Below, piece after piece: positions 17,185 through 26,273 of a DNA stretch of 64,000 nucleotides; the stretch's first letter is position 1; the number at the start of each line of letters is the position of its first letter. The notes under the pieces were generated by a model, which had not been told where the DNA came from, did not search any database, and was given only the letters and a program-made list of their open reading frames with translations. The stretch covers positions 1-64,000 of the forward strand of contig NZ_FTRU01000007.1 of NCBI RefSeq assembly GCF_900148495.1. Direction: 5' to 3'. The DNA comes from Negativibacillus massiliensis. GTDB taxonomy: Bacteria > Bacillota > Clostridia > Oscillospirales > Ruminococcaceae. Position numbers and translations under genes: made by a program.

Positions 17185-17898
17185 TTAAATAATCGGTTTT
17201 TTTGCCATTTTGGCAGCAGTTCTGGGGAACTGTGGCGGAGTCTGCGATATTTTCTTAATCAGAACAATACTTCTTCCACTCTCATCCGGCAAAGTAAACT
17301 GCAAGACTTTTTCCACTTTACCGCCCATAGTTGCAATTGCGTTTTTGGATTCTTTGATTTCTTCCTCAACATCCGGACCTTTGAGAGAAACAAAATATCC
17401 GCCCACCTTCACATACGGCAGGCAATACTCTGCCAAGTCTCGCAGGTTTGCCACCGCTCTTGCAGTTGCAAAATCAAACTTTTCCCGCAATGTTTTCTGT
17501 TTGCCGCCATCCTCTGCGCGGGAATGAATAAAGGTGCAGTCCAGTCCCAGTTTGTCGTTGACTTCTTTTAAAAAGGTCAGGCGTTTCTGCAAGCTGTCCA
17601 GCATGGTAACCTTCAAATCTTCTCTTGCAATCTTTACCGGCATGGATGGAAAACCTGCTCCGGTTCCCACGTCGATCAGACTTGCTCCCTCTGGCAGCTC
17701 CACCGCTTTGAGCAGCAGCAGGCTGTCCACAAAGTGCTTGAGCACAATCTCTCTTGGCTCGGTGATTGCCGTCAGATTCATTTTTTCATTCCACTCCACC
17801 AAAAGCTGCGCATAAGTATCCAACTTATCCGGCGCAGATTCCGGCAGATTGATTTCAAAATCATGGCAGCTATCCAAAAGCAGCTGTTTATCGATCAT
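17185..17898 (-). CDS. rsmG: 16S rRNA G527 N7-methyltransferase RsmG
   Basis: A 237-residue SAM-dependent methyltransferase (GidB). It modifies G527 in the 530 loop of 16S rRNA. Motif I is LIDVGTGAGFPSMPVKIA (about 80-97), followed by FDFATARAVANL. Family members are about 210-240 residues. It lies downstream of mnmG and mnmE in the classic origin-proximal group; a parS-like site sits in the 75-nt gap behind mnmG. Confidence 0.96.
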   Translation of the reverse strand: MIDKQLLLDSCHDFEINLPESAPDKLDTYAQLLVEWNEKMNLTAITEPREIVLKHFVDSLLLLKAVELPEGASLIDVGTGAGFPSMPVKIAREDLKVTMLDSLQKRLTFLKEVNDKLGLDCTFIHSRAEDGGKQKTLREKFDFATARAVANLRDLAEYCLPYVKVGGYFVSLKGPDVEEEIKESKNAIATMGGKVEKVLQFTLPDESGRSIVLIKKISQTPPQFPRTAAKMAKKPII

Positions 17899-17949
17899 AT
17901 TTCTGTCCTTCCTGCGGCAAACGCTGTTTTTCCGTCCGCCGCGACAAAA

Positions 17950-17965
17950 TGTTTCATGTGAAACT
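17950..17965. promoter_or_regulatory. parS-like site 2
   Basis: TGTTTCATGTGAAACT, the same 16-mer as at 14502, in the mnmG-rsmG intergenic gap. Exact recurrence in two short non-coding gaps makes chance unlikely. Confidence 0.85.
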
Positions 17966-17973
17966 TTTTTATT

Positions 17974-19854
17974 TTACTTTTCCTTACAGCTTTCCATATA
18001 GATCAACAGAACCGAAATATCGGCCGGGCTGACACCGGAAATACGGGATGCCTGTCCGATACTGTGCGGACGAATTCGCTGGAGCTTTTCGATTGCTTCC
18101 AGACGCAGTCCCCTTACCTCTTCATAGTTGATGTCTTCCGGTATTTTTCTGGTTTCCAGTCTGCGCATCTGCTCTACCTGAATCAGCTGTTTCTGGATAT
18201 AACCCTCATACTTGATCTGAATTTCCACCTGCTCGGTCACTTCATCCGGCAGATGCGGACGTTCTGTATCAAACGGCTCCAGATCTTTATAGCTTACCTG
18301 CGGACGTCGAATCAAATCCGATGCATGCGCACCTGTTTCCATTGGAGCGGTTCCTCTGCTTTCGAGCATCTCGTTGAGCTCTTTGGACGGACCAAAGGTA
18401 AGTTTTTCGATTCTCTTTCTTTCCTGCTCGATCAGTTCCTGTTTGTGCAGGTAATGCTGCCAGCGTTCTTCACTGATTAAACCAATCTCATGCCCGATCG
18501 GAGTCAATCTCTGATCCGCATTATCCTGACGCAGCAGCAAACGATATTCCGAACGGCTGGTCATCATGCGGTAAGGATCAGAACAGCCCTTGGTAACCAG
18601 GTCATCAATCAGGGTTCCAATATAGCTGGATGCACGATCCAGAATCACTGGTTCTTTTCCCTGTACCTTTCTTGCCGCATTGATTCCGGCGATCAATCCC
18701 TGTGCCGCTGCTTCTTCGTATCCGGATGTTCCGTTAAACTGTCCGGCACCATACAAACCTTCTGCCTTTAAAAATTCCAGAGAAGCTTTCAAGTCCAGCG
18801 GATCGATACAATCATATTCGATCGCATAGGCGTTTCGCATGATCTTTACATTTTCAAATCCAACAATCGAACGATAGATCTGAACCTGTACATCTTCCGG
18901 CAGAGAGGACGATAATCCCTGCAAATACATCTCTTCGGTGTGCAGTCCTACTGGTTCCACAAAGGACTGATGTCTCGGTTTTTCCGAAAAACGCATTACC
19001 TTGTCCTCGATACTTGGACAATAACGAGGACCCACTCCTTCGATCATACCGCCGTATAATGGAGAGCGGTGGATGTTGTCCCGAATGATCTGATGTGTTT
19101 TTTCATTGGTGTAAGCAATGTGGCAGACCACCTGATTTTTTAATCCTTCCCTTGGTGTTTCAAAGGAAAATGGAATGATCGGTTCATCGCCTGCCTGTAC
19201 TTCCAGCTTGCTGTAATCGATGCTGTCCCGTCTGACTCGTGCCGGTGTTCCTGTTTTAAAACGTCTGAGATGGATTCCCAGCCGCTCCAAAGCTTCGCTT
19301 AGCCCAATCGCTGCATGCAGTCCATCCGGACCACTTTCATAGGAAACATCTCCAACATAAATTCTTCCATGCAGGAAGGTTCCCGAACAGATAATGGCTG
19401 TCTTTACCTCATATACCGCACCAAGCTTGGTAACCAGCTCTTTTAGCGCGCCATTTTCATCTGTACGGATATCGCAGATTTCTGCCTGAATGATGTCCAG
19501 ACCATCCTGAAGCTCAAGTCGGTGCTTCATCTCCTTGTGATACTCATCGCGGTCTGACTGAACCCTCAGGCTGTGAACCGCCGGACCTTTTCCCCGATTG
19601 AGCATTCTGCTCTGCAAAAAGGTCGCATCTGCCGCTTTTCCCATCTCGCCGCCCAGTGCATCAATTTCGCGGACAAGATGTCCCTTTGCTGTACCGCCGA
19701 TGGATGGGTTACACGGCATATTTCCAATTGCATCGAGAGACATGGTAAAGATTGCTGTTTTTGCACCCAGCCTTGCCGCTGCAAGAGCTGCTTCGATTCC
19801 GGCATGTCCGGCACCAATTACCGCAACCTCATAGTCCCCCATTTTGTATTCCAT
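17974..19854 (-). CDS. mnmG: tRNA U34 modification enzyme MnmG (GidA)
   Basis: A 626-residue FAD-dependent enzyme. With MnmE it installs cmnm5 on wobble U34 of several tRNAs. The FAD-binding GxGxxG is VIGAGHAGIEAALAAARLGA near the start; other landmarks are NPSIGGTAKGHLVREIDALGG and DDLVTKGCSDPYRMMTSRSE. I placed the start at the ATG at 19854 because AAGGA lies 8 nt upstream and the length then fits the family (about 625-630). The frame stays open to 19935 but overlaps nothing useful. Downstream of mnmE by 55 nt. Confidence 0.96.
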   Translation of the reverse strand: MEYKMGDYEVAVIGAGHAGIEAALAAARLGAKTAIFTMSLDAIGNMPCNPSIGGTAKGHLVREIDALGGEMGKAADATFLQSRMLNRGKGPAVHSLRVQSDRDEYHKEMKHRLELQDGLDIIQAEICDIRTDENGALKELVTKLGAVYEVKTAIICSGTFLHGRIYVGDVSYESGPDGLHAAIGLSEALERLGIHLRRFKTGTPARVRRDSIDYSKLEVQAGDEPIIPFSFETPREGLKNQVVCHIAYTNEKTHQIIRDNIHRSPLYGGMIEGVGPRYCPSIEDKVMRFSEKPRHQSFVEPVGLHTEEMYLQGLSSSLPEDVQVQIYRSIVGFENVKIMRNAYAIEYDCIDPLDLKASLEFLKAEGLYGAGQFNGTSGYEEAAAQGLIAGINAARKVQGKEPVILDRASSYIGTLIDDLVTKGCSDPYRMMTSRSEYRLLLRQDNADQRLTPIGHEIGLISEERWQHYLHKQELIEQERKRIEKLTFGPSKELNEMLESRGTAPMETGAHASDLIRRPQVSYKDLEPFDTERPHLPDEVTEQVEIQIKYEGYIQKQLIQVEQMRRLETRKIPEDINYEEVRGLRLEAIEKLQRIRPHSIGQASRISGVSPADISVLLIYMESCKEK

Positions 19855-19909
19855 TCTATCATTCCTTTCCAGAGGTTTTCCCATACGGAAAACCTTGGCT
19901 AATTTTCCA

Positions 19910-21289
19910 CTATTTTCCGACACAGAAGCGTTCAAATACCTGATTGATTACCGCTTCCGAAGCTCTTTCTCCAGTCAGTTCCAGCAGACTGTCAATCGCT
20001 GAATCGATGCAGACATTTACTGCATCCAACGTCTCTCCAACTTCCAGAGCCTGTCTTGCTTCATCCATTGTCTTGGTTGCCTGTTCTACGCAGGCACGCT
20101 GACGCTCGTTTGCAATAATTCCAGAAGAAGAATCCAGACTGGACAGCTGCAAAAGCTCCCGCACCTCTCGTTCCAGAGCCTGCACTCCTTCTCCTGCACT
20201 GGCAGAAAGTTCAGCAATGTGTGGGATCTTTTCCCGAATCGTTTCCACGTCGATCTTTCTTTCCAGGTCTGTTTTATTGATTACTGCAACAACCGGACGA
20301 TCTTTGATCTTTTCAATCAGTTCCAAATCCTCGGCGGACAATTCTTCCGAGCTGTCAAAAACTGCAAGTACCAGATAACTACTGTTGAGTCTCTTTCTCG
20401 CAAGCTCAACACCCATCTTTTCCACTGGATCGTCGGTATCGCGCAGACCAGCAGTATCTGCCAGATGCAGCACAACATCTCCCAAGCGGATGGTATCTTC
20501 CACGATATCTCTCGTGGTTCCCGGAATCTGGGTCACGATACTTTTCTGTTCTCCGGAAAGCAGGTTCATCAAAGTCGACTTTCCGACATTTGGTCTGCCG
20601 ACAATAACAGTGCTGACACCTTCCCTCAAAACCCTACCGGTATCATATTCCTTTAAAATGGTGTGGAGCGAATCGCAGATATCCATGACACTTTGATTTA
20701 AGTTCTCGCCGGATACCTCGTCAATATCCTCGTCCGGATAGTCAATCCACGCTGCCAGTGCTGCTGATACTCCCAGCATCTTGTCCACAACACGATGGAT
20801 CTTCTGAAAGACTGCACCATCTTTGGCGCTCAATGCAGCCTGTGCGCTCTGCTGGCCCTGAGAGGCAATCAGATCGACCACTGCTTCCGCCTGAGTCAGG
20901 CTCATCTTTCCGTTTAAAAATGCTCTGCGGGTAAATTCTCCTGCCTGAGCTGGTCTTGCTCCTGCCGAGATGCAGGCACGCAAGGTCCTTTGTACCAGAT
21001 AGATTCCGCCATGACAGCAGATTTCTACCACATCTTCTCCTGTATAGCTGCGCGGTGTGCGGTATACGAACACAACCGCTTCATCAATTTCTCCCTGTTC
21101 ATCATGCAGCCGTCCAAACAGACCATGGTATCCGCCTGTTTCAGAAACGGTTTTATGGGAAACGGATACAAAAATCTGATCCGCTATCTCAAACGCCTGA
21201 GGGCCGGACATGCGCACCATTCCGATACCGCCTGCCGCCACCGGCGTAGAAATCGCCGCAATGGTATCTCCGGAAAAAGTACCGTTCAT
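19910..21289 (-). CDS. mnmE: tRNA modification GTPase MnmE (TrmE)
   Basis: A 459-residue GTPase. It has an N-terminal formyl-THF-binding domain (AISTPVAAGGIGMVRMSG), a helical domain and an inserted G domain with GRPNVGKST, DTAGLRDT and NKTD. The C-terminus FCVGK keeps the conserved Cys of the C[IVL]GK box. Partner of MnmG in U34 modification. AAAGGAAG lies upstream of the ATG. Downstream of the GNAT gene in one leftward operon. Confidence 0.97.
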   Translation of the reverse strand: MNGTFSGDTIAAISTPVAAGGIGMVRMSGPQAFEIADQIFVSVSHKTVSETGGYHGLFGRLHDEQGEIDEAVVFVYRTPRSYTGEDVVEICCHGGIYLVQRTLRACISAGARPAQAGEFTRRAFLNGKMSLTQAEAVVDLIASQGQQSAQAALSAKDGAVFQKIHRVVDKMLGVSAALAAWIDYPDEDIDEVSGENLNQSVMDICDSLHTILKEYDTGRVLREGVSTVIVGRPNVGKSTLMNLLSGEQKSIVTQIPGTTRDIVEDTIRLGDVVLHLADTAGLRDTDDPVEKMGVELARKRLNSSYLVLAVFDSSEELSAEDLELIEKIKDRPVVAVINKTDLERKIDVETIREKIPHIAELSASAGEGVQALEREVRELLQLSSLDSSSGIIANERQRACVEQATKTMDEARQALEVGETLDAVNVCIDSAIDSLLELTGERASEAVINQVFERFCVGK

Positions 21290-21432
21290 CGTAATTCTTC
21301 CTTTCTCAAAATCTCTTCCTGTTTCTTTCCATAGATATCTTTATTATAACAAAAAAACTGCTTTCTGCAAAGTATACCATATCCAAAAATGGCTTGTTTT
21401 TGCGCATTTTCCTGTTGTTTCCAAAAAGAAAA

Positions 21433-21456
21433 AGCGTGCCGAGAACTCGGCACGCT
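21433..21456 (-). terminator. terminator after the GNAT gene
   Basis: AGCGTGCCGAG/CTCGGCACGCT, an 11-bp stem followed on the minus strand by TTTTTCTTTTT. It begins 6 nt after the GNAT stop codon and would attenuate read-through into mnmE. Confidence 0.85.
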
Positions 21457-21461
21457 CAATA

Positions 21462-22118
21462 TTATGCTGCTTTGTTTGTTTGGTTGTTTTTCGCTTCCCT
21501 GACCAGACAATACTGAAGCAGATCCGGATAGTGGTCAATGGTATCATACAGTTTAAATCCAAATCGATGATACATTGCCACGTTCTTTGGGTTGTGCGTT
21601 TCCAGGCTGACCAGAAGATTTCTCTGATCTGCGTAATCCAGAACGGTATTCATCAGATATTTTGCAAGTCCGCGTCCCTGACAGGATGGACGAACTGCCA
21701 GATAAATGATATGCAGTCGGTTTTCGTCCAGTTCTTCTGTCCAACTACTGTTAAGATAGTCTCTTCCTCTTAAGAAGTTAAAGAAGGTTTCCAATGATGG
21801 GTCATCACGTATCAAACATGCATTGGTTTTAATGACGCTGTACAGTTGATCTGCAAAATACTTAAATGGGTTATACGGCTTGGTTTCGTCCGATACCACG
21901 ACAATTGCTTCCAGATTTTCGTTATTGGCATAAATTTCGCAGTCTTCAAACATTTCGTCCAGGTCACAACGGAACAATTCCGGCAACAATTTTTCTCGTT
22001 TTTCCTCATCCGGTATCAATTCCTGATACAGCGGGTCATTGGTAAAGCACTCTGTAAGCAGTGCAATCAGTTTTGCCTCATCTTCTCTGGTAACCCGATA
22101 TAATAGATCGGTGTCCAT
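21462..22118 (-). CDS. GNAT family N-acetyltransferase
   Basis: A 218-residue acetyltransferase. The acetyl-CoA-binding motif A is YLAVRPSCQGRGLAKYLMNT (about 145-164; QxxGxG/A), followed by motif B (VSLETHNPKNVAMYHRFGFKLYDT). Substrate unknown. I used the ATG at 22118, which has AAAGGTGA 8 nt upstream; a GTG four codons earlier overlaps that site. It has its own promoter and terminator but is oriented with mnmE. Confidence 0.87.
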   Translation of the reverse strand: MDTDLLYRVTREDEAKLIALLTECFTNDPLYQELIPDEEKREKLLPELFRCDLDEMFEDCEIYANNENLEAIVVVSDETKPYNPFKYFADQLYSVIKTNACLIRDDPSLETFFNFLRGRDYLNSSWTEELDENRLHIIYLAVRPSCQGRGLAKYLMNTVLDYADQRNLLVSLETHNPKNVAMYHRFGFKLYDTIDHYPDLLQYCLVREAKNNQTNKAA

Positions 22119-22200
22119 GATTTCACTCACCTTTGAATCGTAAAAAAGATTGATTGTACGTTGTGCTGCAGCTTTTATTTTGTTGTCCCCGGGTGTCTTT

Positions 22201-22230
22201 ATTATAACCTGAGCTGGCTGTTTTTCTCAA
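22201..22230 (-). promoter_or_regulatory. promoter of the GNAT(-mnmE-mnmG-rsmG) unit
   Basis: Minus strand TTGAGA (22225-22230), 18-nt spacer, TATAAT (22201-22206). The remaining part of the gap 22119-22453 shows no gene. Confidence 0.7.
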
Positions 22231-22411
22231 ACTCTGCCTTTCCGAAAATTTCGCTTCTTTTGATTGCCTTTTTCTTTTTACCCTTGTCCTTATATGGTCA
22301 ATCTCACGTTTTCTCTTTATTTCTCGTTCATACTCTTATTTTCTCAGGCATCTTATTTTCCTTAACAAAGGCTTTTTTGATTCTTCATACCCTTAAAAAA
22401 CTTTTTACAAT

Positions 22412-22442
22412 AAAAAACTCCCGGCAAAAGCCGGGAGTTTTT
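22412..22442 (-). terminator. terminator of the rpmH-jag operon
   Basis: AAAAAACTCCCGGC-AAAA-GCCGGGAGTTTTTT, 12 nt beyond the jag stop codon; perfect stem with flanking A and T runs. Confidence 0.93.
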
Positions 22443-22453
22443 TAAGTTAATCT

Positions 22454-23389
22454 TTATTCCAGATCAATCTTTGCATATAATGGTTTGTCCTCTGCTTCAC
22501 GCGGTGGTGTGCTGCGTGGAACTTCGGTTCTTGGAGCTGCGTTTGATTCGTTTCTTTCCTCGAATTTGCGCTCTCTAAACTCGTTATTCTGTCTTGGAGC
22601 ACGTCTGCGATTTTCGCCGTCCTCCTTATTGCGGAAAACATAAGGTTTCTTTTCCTGACCTTCTGCATTGCCGCGTCCTTCGCCCTGTGGTCTGCGGCCA
22701 TTTGGACGATAACCGCCTTTGTTATATGGTTTCTTCTTGCCTTTATAGTTGTTGTATTTCTTTACCGGATTGGTAGAGCTGATCACAACACGGCGGTTTG
22801 GCTCTTCGCCGATAGAAGAAGAGGTTGCACCCTCAACAGTAGAAACTGTTGCATGGATGATTCTTCTTTCATATGGATTCATTGGCTCAAGTGTTACGCT
22901 GCGGCCGGTTTTAACCACGTTGCGTGCCAGTCTTTTTGCCAGAGATTCCAGAGTTTTTTCGCGTTTTTCACGGAAGTTGCCGCTGTCGATGGTAATACGC
23001 ATATAGTCGCCATCGATTCGATTGATTGCAAGGCTTGCAAGATACTGGATTGCATCGATAGTTTCGCCGCGGCGTCCAATAACAAAGCCCAAATCATCGC
23101 CTTTGAGGGTAATGTTGAGGTTGTCGCCATCCTTGTTTGCCTCTGCGGTGAAGTCCTGCACACCCATTGCCTTGAGGATAGAGGTTACATACTCAACAGC
23201 AATTGCCTCTTTATCCTCTTCTTTTACAAATACCCGAACCTTTGCCGGATAGGTTTTCAGTCCGAACAGTGCTTTTTTCGGCAGATCAATAATTTCGAAT
23301 TCTACCTTTTCTCGGGAAACATTCATCTGCTGACATGCTTCTTCGATTGCCAGTTCAACTGTTTTTCCTGTTGTAATGATTTCTTTCAA
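22454..23389 (-). CDS. jag: RNA-binding protein Jag/KhpB (SpoIIIJ-associated)
   Basis: A 311-residue protein. It has a Jag_N domain (1-50), a KH domain with the GxxG-type loop GFVIGRRGET (101-110) and an R3H domain (about 150-205) with ERRIIHATV. The ~100-residue tail rich in Arg, Gly, Asn and Glu is probably disordered and RNA-binding. KhpB pairs with KhpA to bind mRNAs and sRNAs. The basic tail is longer than in B. subtilis Jag (208 residues). It lies 39 nt downstream of yidC in the conserved rpmH-rnpA-yidD-yidC-jag order. Confidence 0.94.
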   Translation of the reverse strand: MKEIITTGKTVELAIEEACQQMNVSREKVEFEIIDLPKKALFGLKTYPAKVRVFVKEEDKEAIAVEYVTSILKAMGVQDFTAEANKDGDNLNITLKGDDLGFVIGRRGETIDAIQYLASLAINRIDGDYMRITIDSGNFREKREKTLESLAKRLARNVVKTGRSVTLEPMNPYERRIIHATVSTVEGATSSSIGEEPNRRVVISSTNPVKKYNNYKGKKKPYNKGGYRPNGRRPQGEGRGNAEGQEKKPYVFRNKEDGENRRRAPRQNNEFRERKFEERNESNAAPRTEVPRSTPPREAEDKPLYAKIDLE

Positions 23390-23428
23390 ACTGACACCTC
23401 CTCTGATAATCAGTGAAAAATCGCAACA

Positions 23429-24469
23429 TTATTCCAAATCGTCATCGGTAACTTCAGTATAAACGTCACCGTATTTTTCGGCATCCTGCTTTCTTGCCTG
23501 TGCCAGTTTCTGACGATTGATTTCTTTCTGAGATTTTGCTTTTGCTTTTGCTTCTGCGTCTCCGTCGCGCGCTTTCTTCTTTGCTTCGATGCGCTCCTGA
23601 CGCTCTTTTTCTCTGCGTTCTTCCGCTTCCTGTCTTGCCTTTGCAGCCATTTCCTTTGGATTATAGAACTTGTTGAGGACAACAGACTGAAGCAGCATCA
23701 AGAGGTTGGAAATAATCCAGTAGATACCAACACCAGCTGGAACCTGGAACGCAATGTACAGGGACATCAATGGAGAAATCAGCATCATGGTCTTCATGGT
23801 ACCTGCTCCAGGGCCTTCCATTGGAGTAGGGCTGTTTTTCATTGCAATCCAAGAGGACAGGAATGCTGTCACACCGGAAAGAATTGGAATCAGAACCATG
23901 ATGTTCAGAGCCAAGGACGGTGTTTCACCCAGGTTAATACCCAGGAAGTTTAAGTCAAACGACTGAACTGCATTGATAAAATCCTGGCCTAACGCCGAAT
24001 ATGCTTCTGGATTTGCCTGTACCGAAGTAATGATACTGGTCTGTGGGGAATAGTGGCTGAATGCAACACCCAGTCCTTCCATAATTCCCTGAGCCTGTGC
24101 AATCAAATCGCTGCTCATGCCAAGAATGTGGGTCATCGGTTTGTAGATTACATCAATCAGACCGAACAGAACCAAAAAGGTAATAAGCATCGGCAAGCAT
24201 CCACCTGCCGGATTGTAGTTCTCACGCTGATAAAGCTTCTGCAGCTCTTCATTCATCTTCTGCTGATTTTTAGCATACATTTTCTGAATTTCCTGCATCT
24301 GAGGCTGGATTGCAGCCATCTTTGCAGAAGATTTCTGCTGCTTGATTGAAAGCGGAACCATAACAAGCTTTACAAGCAGGGTGAAAATGATCAGCGACCA
24401 TCCATAACTGTGCAGAATGTTGTAAAGCAGCCGCATGATTAAACCAAGCGGATAACCAAGAATATACAT
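23429..24469 (-). CDS. yidC: membrane protein insertase YidC
   Basis: A 346-residue YidC/Oxa1 insertase. The N-terminal hydrophobic region is MYILGYPLGLIMRLLYNILH. TM2 is followed by the cytoplasmic coiled hairpin (KQQKSSAKMAAIQPQMQEIQ) and the conserved NPAGGCLPMLI. Three further helices end near residue 260 (PAGVGIYWIISNLLMLLQS). A highly charged Ala/Lys/Arg/Glu tail of about 85 residues follows. GGAGG 6 nt upstream of the ATG at 24469 fixes the start; the frame extends to 24502. No lipobox is present, as in several Clostridia. Confidence 0.95.
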   Translation of the reverse strand: MYILGYPLGLIMRLLYNILHSYGWSLIIFTLLVKLVMVPLSIKQQKSSAKMAAIQPQMQEIQKMYAKNQQKMNEELQKLYQRENYNPAGGCLPMLITFLVLFGLIDVIYKPMTHILGMSSDLIAQAQGIMEGLGVAFSHYSPQTSIITSVQANPEAYSALGQDFINAVQSFDLNFLGINLGETPSLALNIMVLIPILSGVTAFLSSWIAMKNSPTPMEGPGAGTMKTMMLISPLMSLYIAFQVPAGVGIYWIISNLLMLLQSVVLNKFYNPKEMAAKARQEAEERREKERQERIEAKKKARDGDAEAKAKAKSQKEINRQKLAQARKQDAEKYGDVYTEVTDDDLE

Positions 24470-24632
24470 TGAAAACCTCCATTCCGCATTTTTGCCCCTC
24501 AAATTCTGGCAAAAATGCTGCGCCTTACGCCCGCACCTTCTGTGCAGTGGGTCATGCTCTATTCAATTGTCAAAGGTACCCGACCGAAACATTTCTGGTA
24601 GTGTCTGCCACTTTTGCAGCAGAGCGGTGGTG

Positions 24633-24863
24633 TTATCTGTCTCGATCCAGTTTTTCGGGTACCGGATCATAGCCTCCCGGATGAAACGGGTGGCACTTTA
24701 AAATGCGGCGCAGCGCAAGATAACCTCCTCTGATCGCTCCAAACCGCTCAATTGCGGTAAAAGCGTAGGCCGAGCAGGTCGGATAAAAGCGACACCGCGG
24801 CGGGAAGCATGGAGAAATGACTTTTTGATAAAATCGAATCAGCATCAGCATGAAATATTTCAT
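24633..24863 (-). CDS. yidD: membrane protein insertion efficiency factor YidD
   Basis: A 76-residue protein with the family core [28 protein letters not shown] and the Cys residues typical of YidD. It assists YidC-dependent insertion at the inner face of the membrane. It lies between rnpA and yidC, 85 nt downstream of rnpA. Confidence 0.95.
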   Translation of the reverse strand: MKYFMLMLIRFYQKVISPCFPPRCRFYPTCSAYAFTAIERFGAIRGGYLALRRILKCHPFHPGGYDPVPEKLDRDR

Positions 24864-24948
24864 TTTCTACCTTCTTCTAAAAAACCTTTATCTTTTTGCA
24901 TACCGGACTTGTCCGTTTCCATCGAAAACTCCATATCACAAAAAGGAT

Positions 24949-25347
24949 TTAGTTCTTCCCGTCTTTTTTTGTTTTTACTGGCTGCTTTTTTCCATTCGGT
25001 TCCCTTTTCTGGCTGTCCGGAGATGTAAGGCTCAAAATCTGTTTTTTTAAAACCGGCATCAGCTGTGTGGACTTTACTTGTGGGGTCTTTGCTCTTGCAA
25101 CAAAAACAAAGTCCCATCCCTGTTCAATCATCGGGTCGATCTGATAAAACGCAGCGCGAATAATGCGTTTACAGCGATTCCTGCAAACGGCTTTTCCAAC
25201 TTTTTTGGTAACCGTGATTCCAATCCGGTTTCGTCCCAGACGGTTTTTGCTCGCATAGGTGACAATCAGCGGATGGACAGCACTTTTTCCTTTAAAATAA
25301 AGGCGCTTAAATTCTTTATTGAGCTTTAAGGTTGTTTTTTGATTCAT
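24949..25347 (-). CDS. rnpA: ribonuclease P protein component
   Basis: A 132-residue RNase P protein subunit, which binds the catalytic RNA and the 5' leader of pre-tRNA. The signature is NRIGITVTKKVGKAVCRNRC followed by KRIIRAAF (RNR motif). The last ~25 residues are a Lys-rich extension. Downstream of rpmH, with an attenuator-like hairpin between. Confidence 0.96.
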   Translation of the reverse strand: MNQKTTLKLNKEFKRLYFKGKSAVHPLIVTYASKNRLGRNRIGITVTKKVGKAVCRNRCKRIIRAAFYQIDPMIEQGWDFVFVARAKTPQVKSTQLMPVLKKQILSLTSPDSQKREPNGKKQPVKTKKDGKN

Positions 25348-25386
25348 AGCTCATGTCCCCCATCCTCAAATAGATAAAAAGAAAGA

Positions 25387-25406
25387 CCACTTATCGGGAT
25401 AAGTGG
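25387..25406 (-). terminator. attenuator-like hairpin between rpmH and rnpA
   Basis: Minus strand CCACTTATC-CC-GATAAGTGG followed by TCTTTCTTTTT. It lies 40 nt upstream of the rnpA start, so it probably lowers rnpA-yidD-yidC-jag expression relative to rpmH. Confidence 0.75.
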
Positions 25407-25541
25407 CCTGCTTATTCTGGAATGAAACATGGAAGGCAGAATAAACAGAGCCTATTCCCTGTTTCCTCCCGGTATTCCCCGCGAAAAGGAACCGCGCTGG
25501 ATATTAAAATGGACAGTGAGAAAAAGCTGTCTAACAGGAAA

Positions 25542-25676
25542 TTAATATGTCAGCTGTTTTCTGCCTTTTGCTCTTCTGCGTGCGAGAACTTTGCGGCCGT
25601 TTTTAGTAGCCATTCTCTTTCTGAAACCATGCTCTTTCTTTCTCTGGAGCTTCTTTGGCTGATATGTTCTTACCAT
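25542..25676 (-). CDS. rpmH: 50S ribosomal protein L34
   Basis: A 44-residue protein starting [20 protein letters not shown] and ending in the usual basic tail [18 protein letters not shown]. This is the full family length. GGAGG lies 8 nt upstream of the ATG. As in most Firmicutes it is the first gene of the leftward origin operon, with a near-consensus promoter upstream. Confidence 0.97.
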   Translation of the reverse strand: MVRTYQPKKLQRKKEHGFRKRMATKNGRKVLARRRAKGRKQLTY

Positions 25677-25717
25677 TTTTTCTAACCTCCCTTCAAGGCG
25701 AAACCTTACAGAGTAAA

Positions 25718-25746
25718 ATTATAGACAAAAACCTGAAAAAAGTCAA
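25718..25746 (-). promoter_or_regulatory. rpmH operon promoter
   Basis: Minus strand TTGACT (25741-25746), 17-nt spacer, TATAAT (25718-25723). Confidence 0.88.
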
Positions 25747-25929
25747 TAGAATCTCCCATGATTACGCCTTTTATTTTCTGTATTATATCAGAAAACTTTT
25801 TAAAATCCCATTCCTTTTATACAAATAGACCATGCCTTTCTTTTCTTCTTAGAAACGAAATTCTTCTTTTGACGGAAAAGAACATAAAAAATTCCAATTT
25901 TTTTCTCATTAATCTGTACATCATTACCC

Positions 25930-26130
25930 GTTAAAAAGTGTTAAAAGCTCTTGAAAATCTGTTTTGCCCTGTGTTAAAATATTATGTGTAAAAAGCGTTG
26001 AAAATTTTATTTCCACAGTCTCTCCACATTTTCCTCCAAAGTTTTTCCACTCGCTTTTTCTTTATCAAATTTCTTGTTTAATCTGCGTGGAATTTCCTGT
26101 GAACTAATGTGAGGAACTGTTAAACAGCGT
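25930..26130. other. oriC, left DnaA-box cluster (rpmH-dnaA gap)
   Basis: The 597-nt gap 25677-26273 is AT-rich and contains one exact DnaA box (minus strand TTTTACACA at 25985-25993). Several 8/9 matches surround it: 25972-25980, 26009-26017 and 26043-26051, plus weaker ones further right. Position upstream of dnaA matches the upstream half of a bipartite Firmicute origin. The remaining part of the gap shows the rpmH promoter on the left and the dnaA ribosome site (AAGGGA) on the right. Confidence 0.85.
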
Positions 26131-26273
26131 TGCATAAATATACACCCCCTGCTTTTTTCCCATTTAAAGGACCTGTAAGCGGGGGTTTTACTGTCTTTTT
26201 TCCTGTTCGGGCAGATCTTGAAATCTCAGGAAAAAGATAATTGCGCATTGTCAAAAGAAGGGAATTGTAAAAT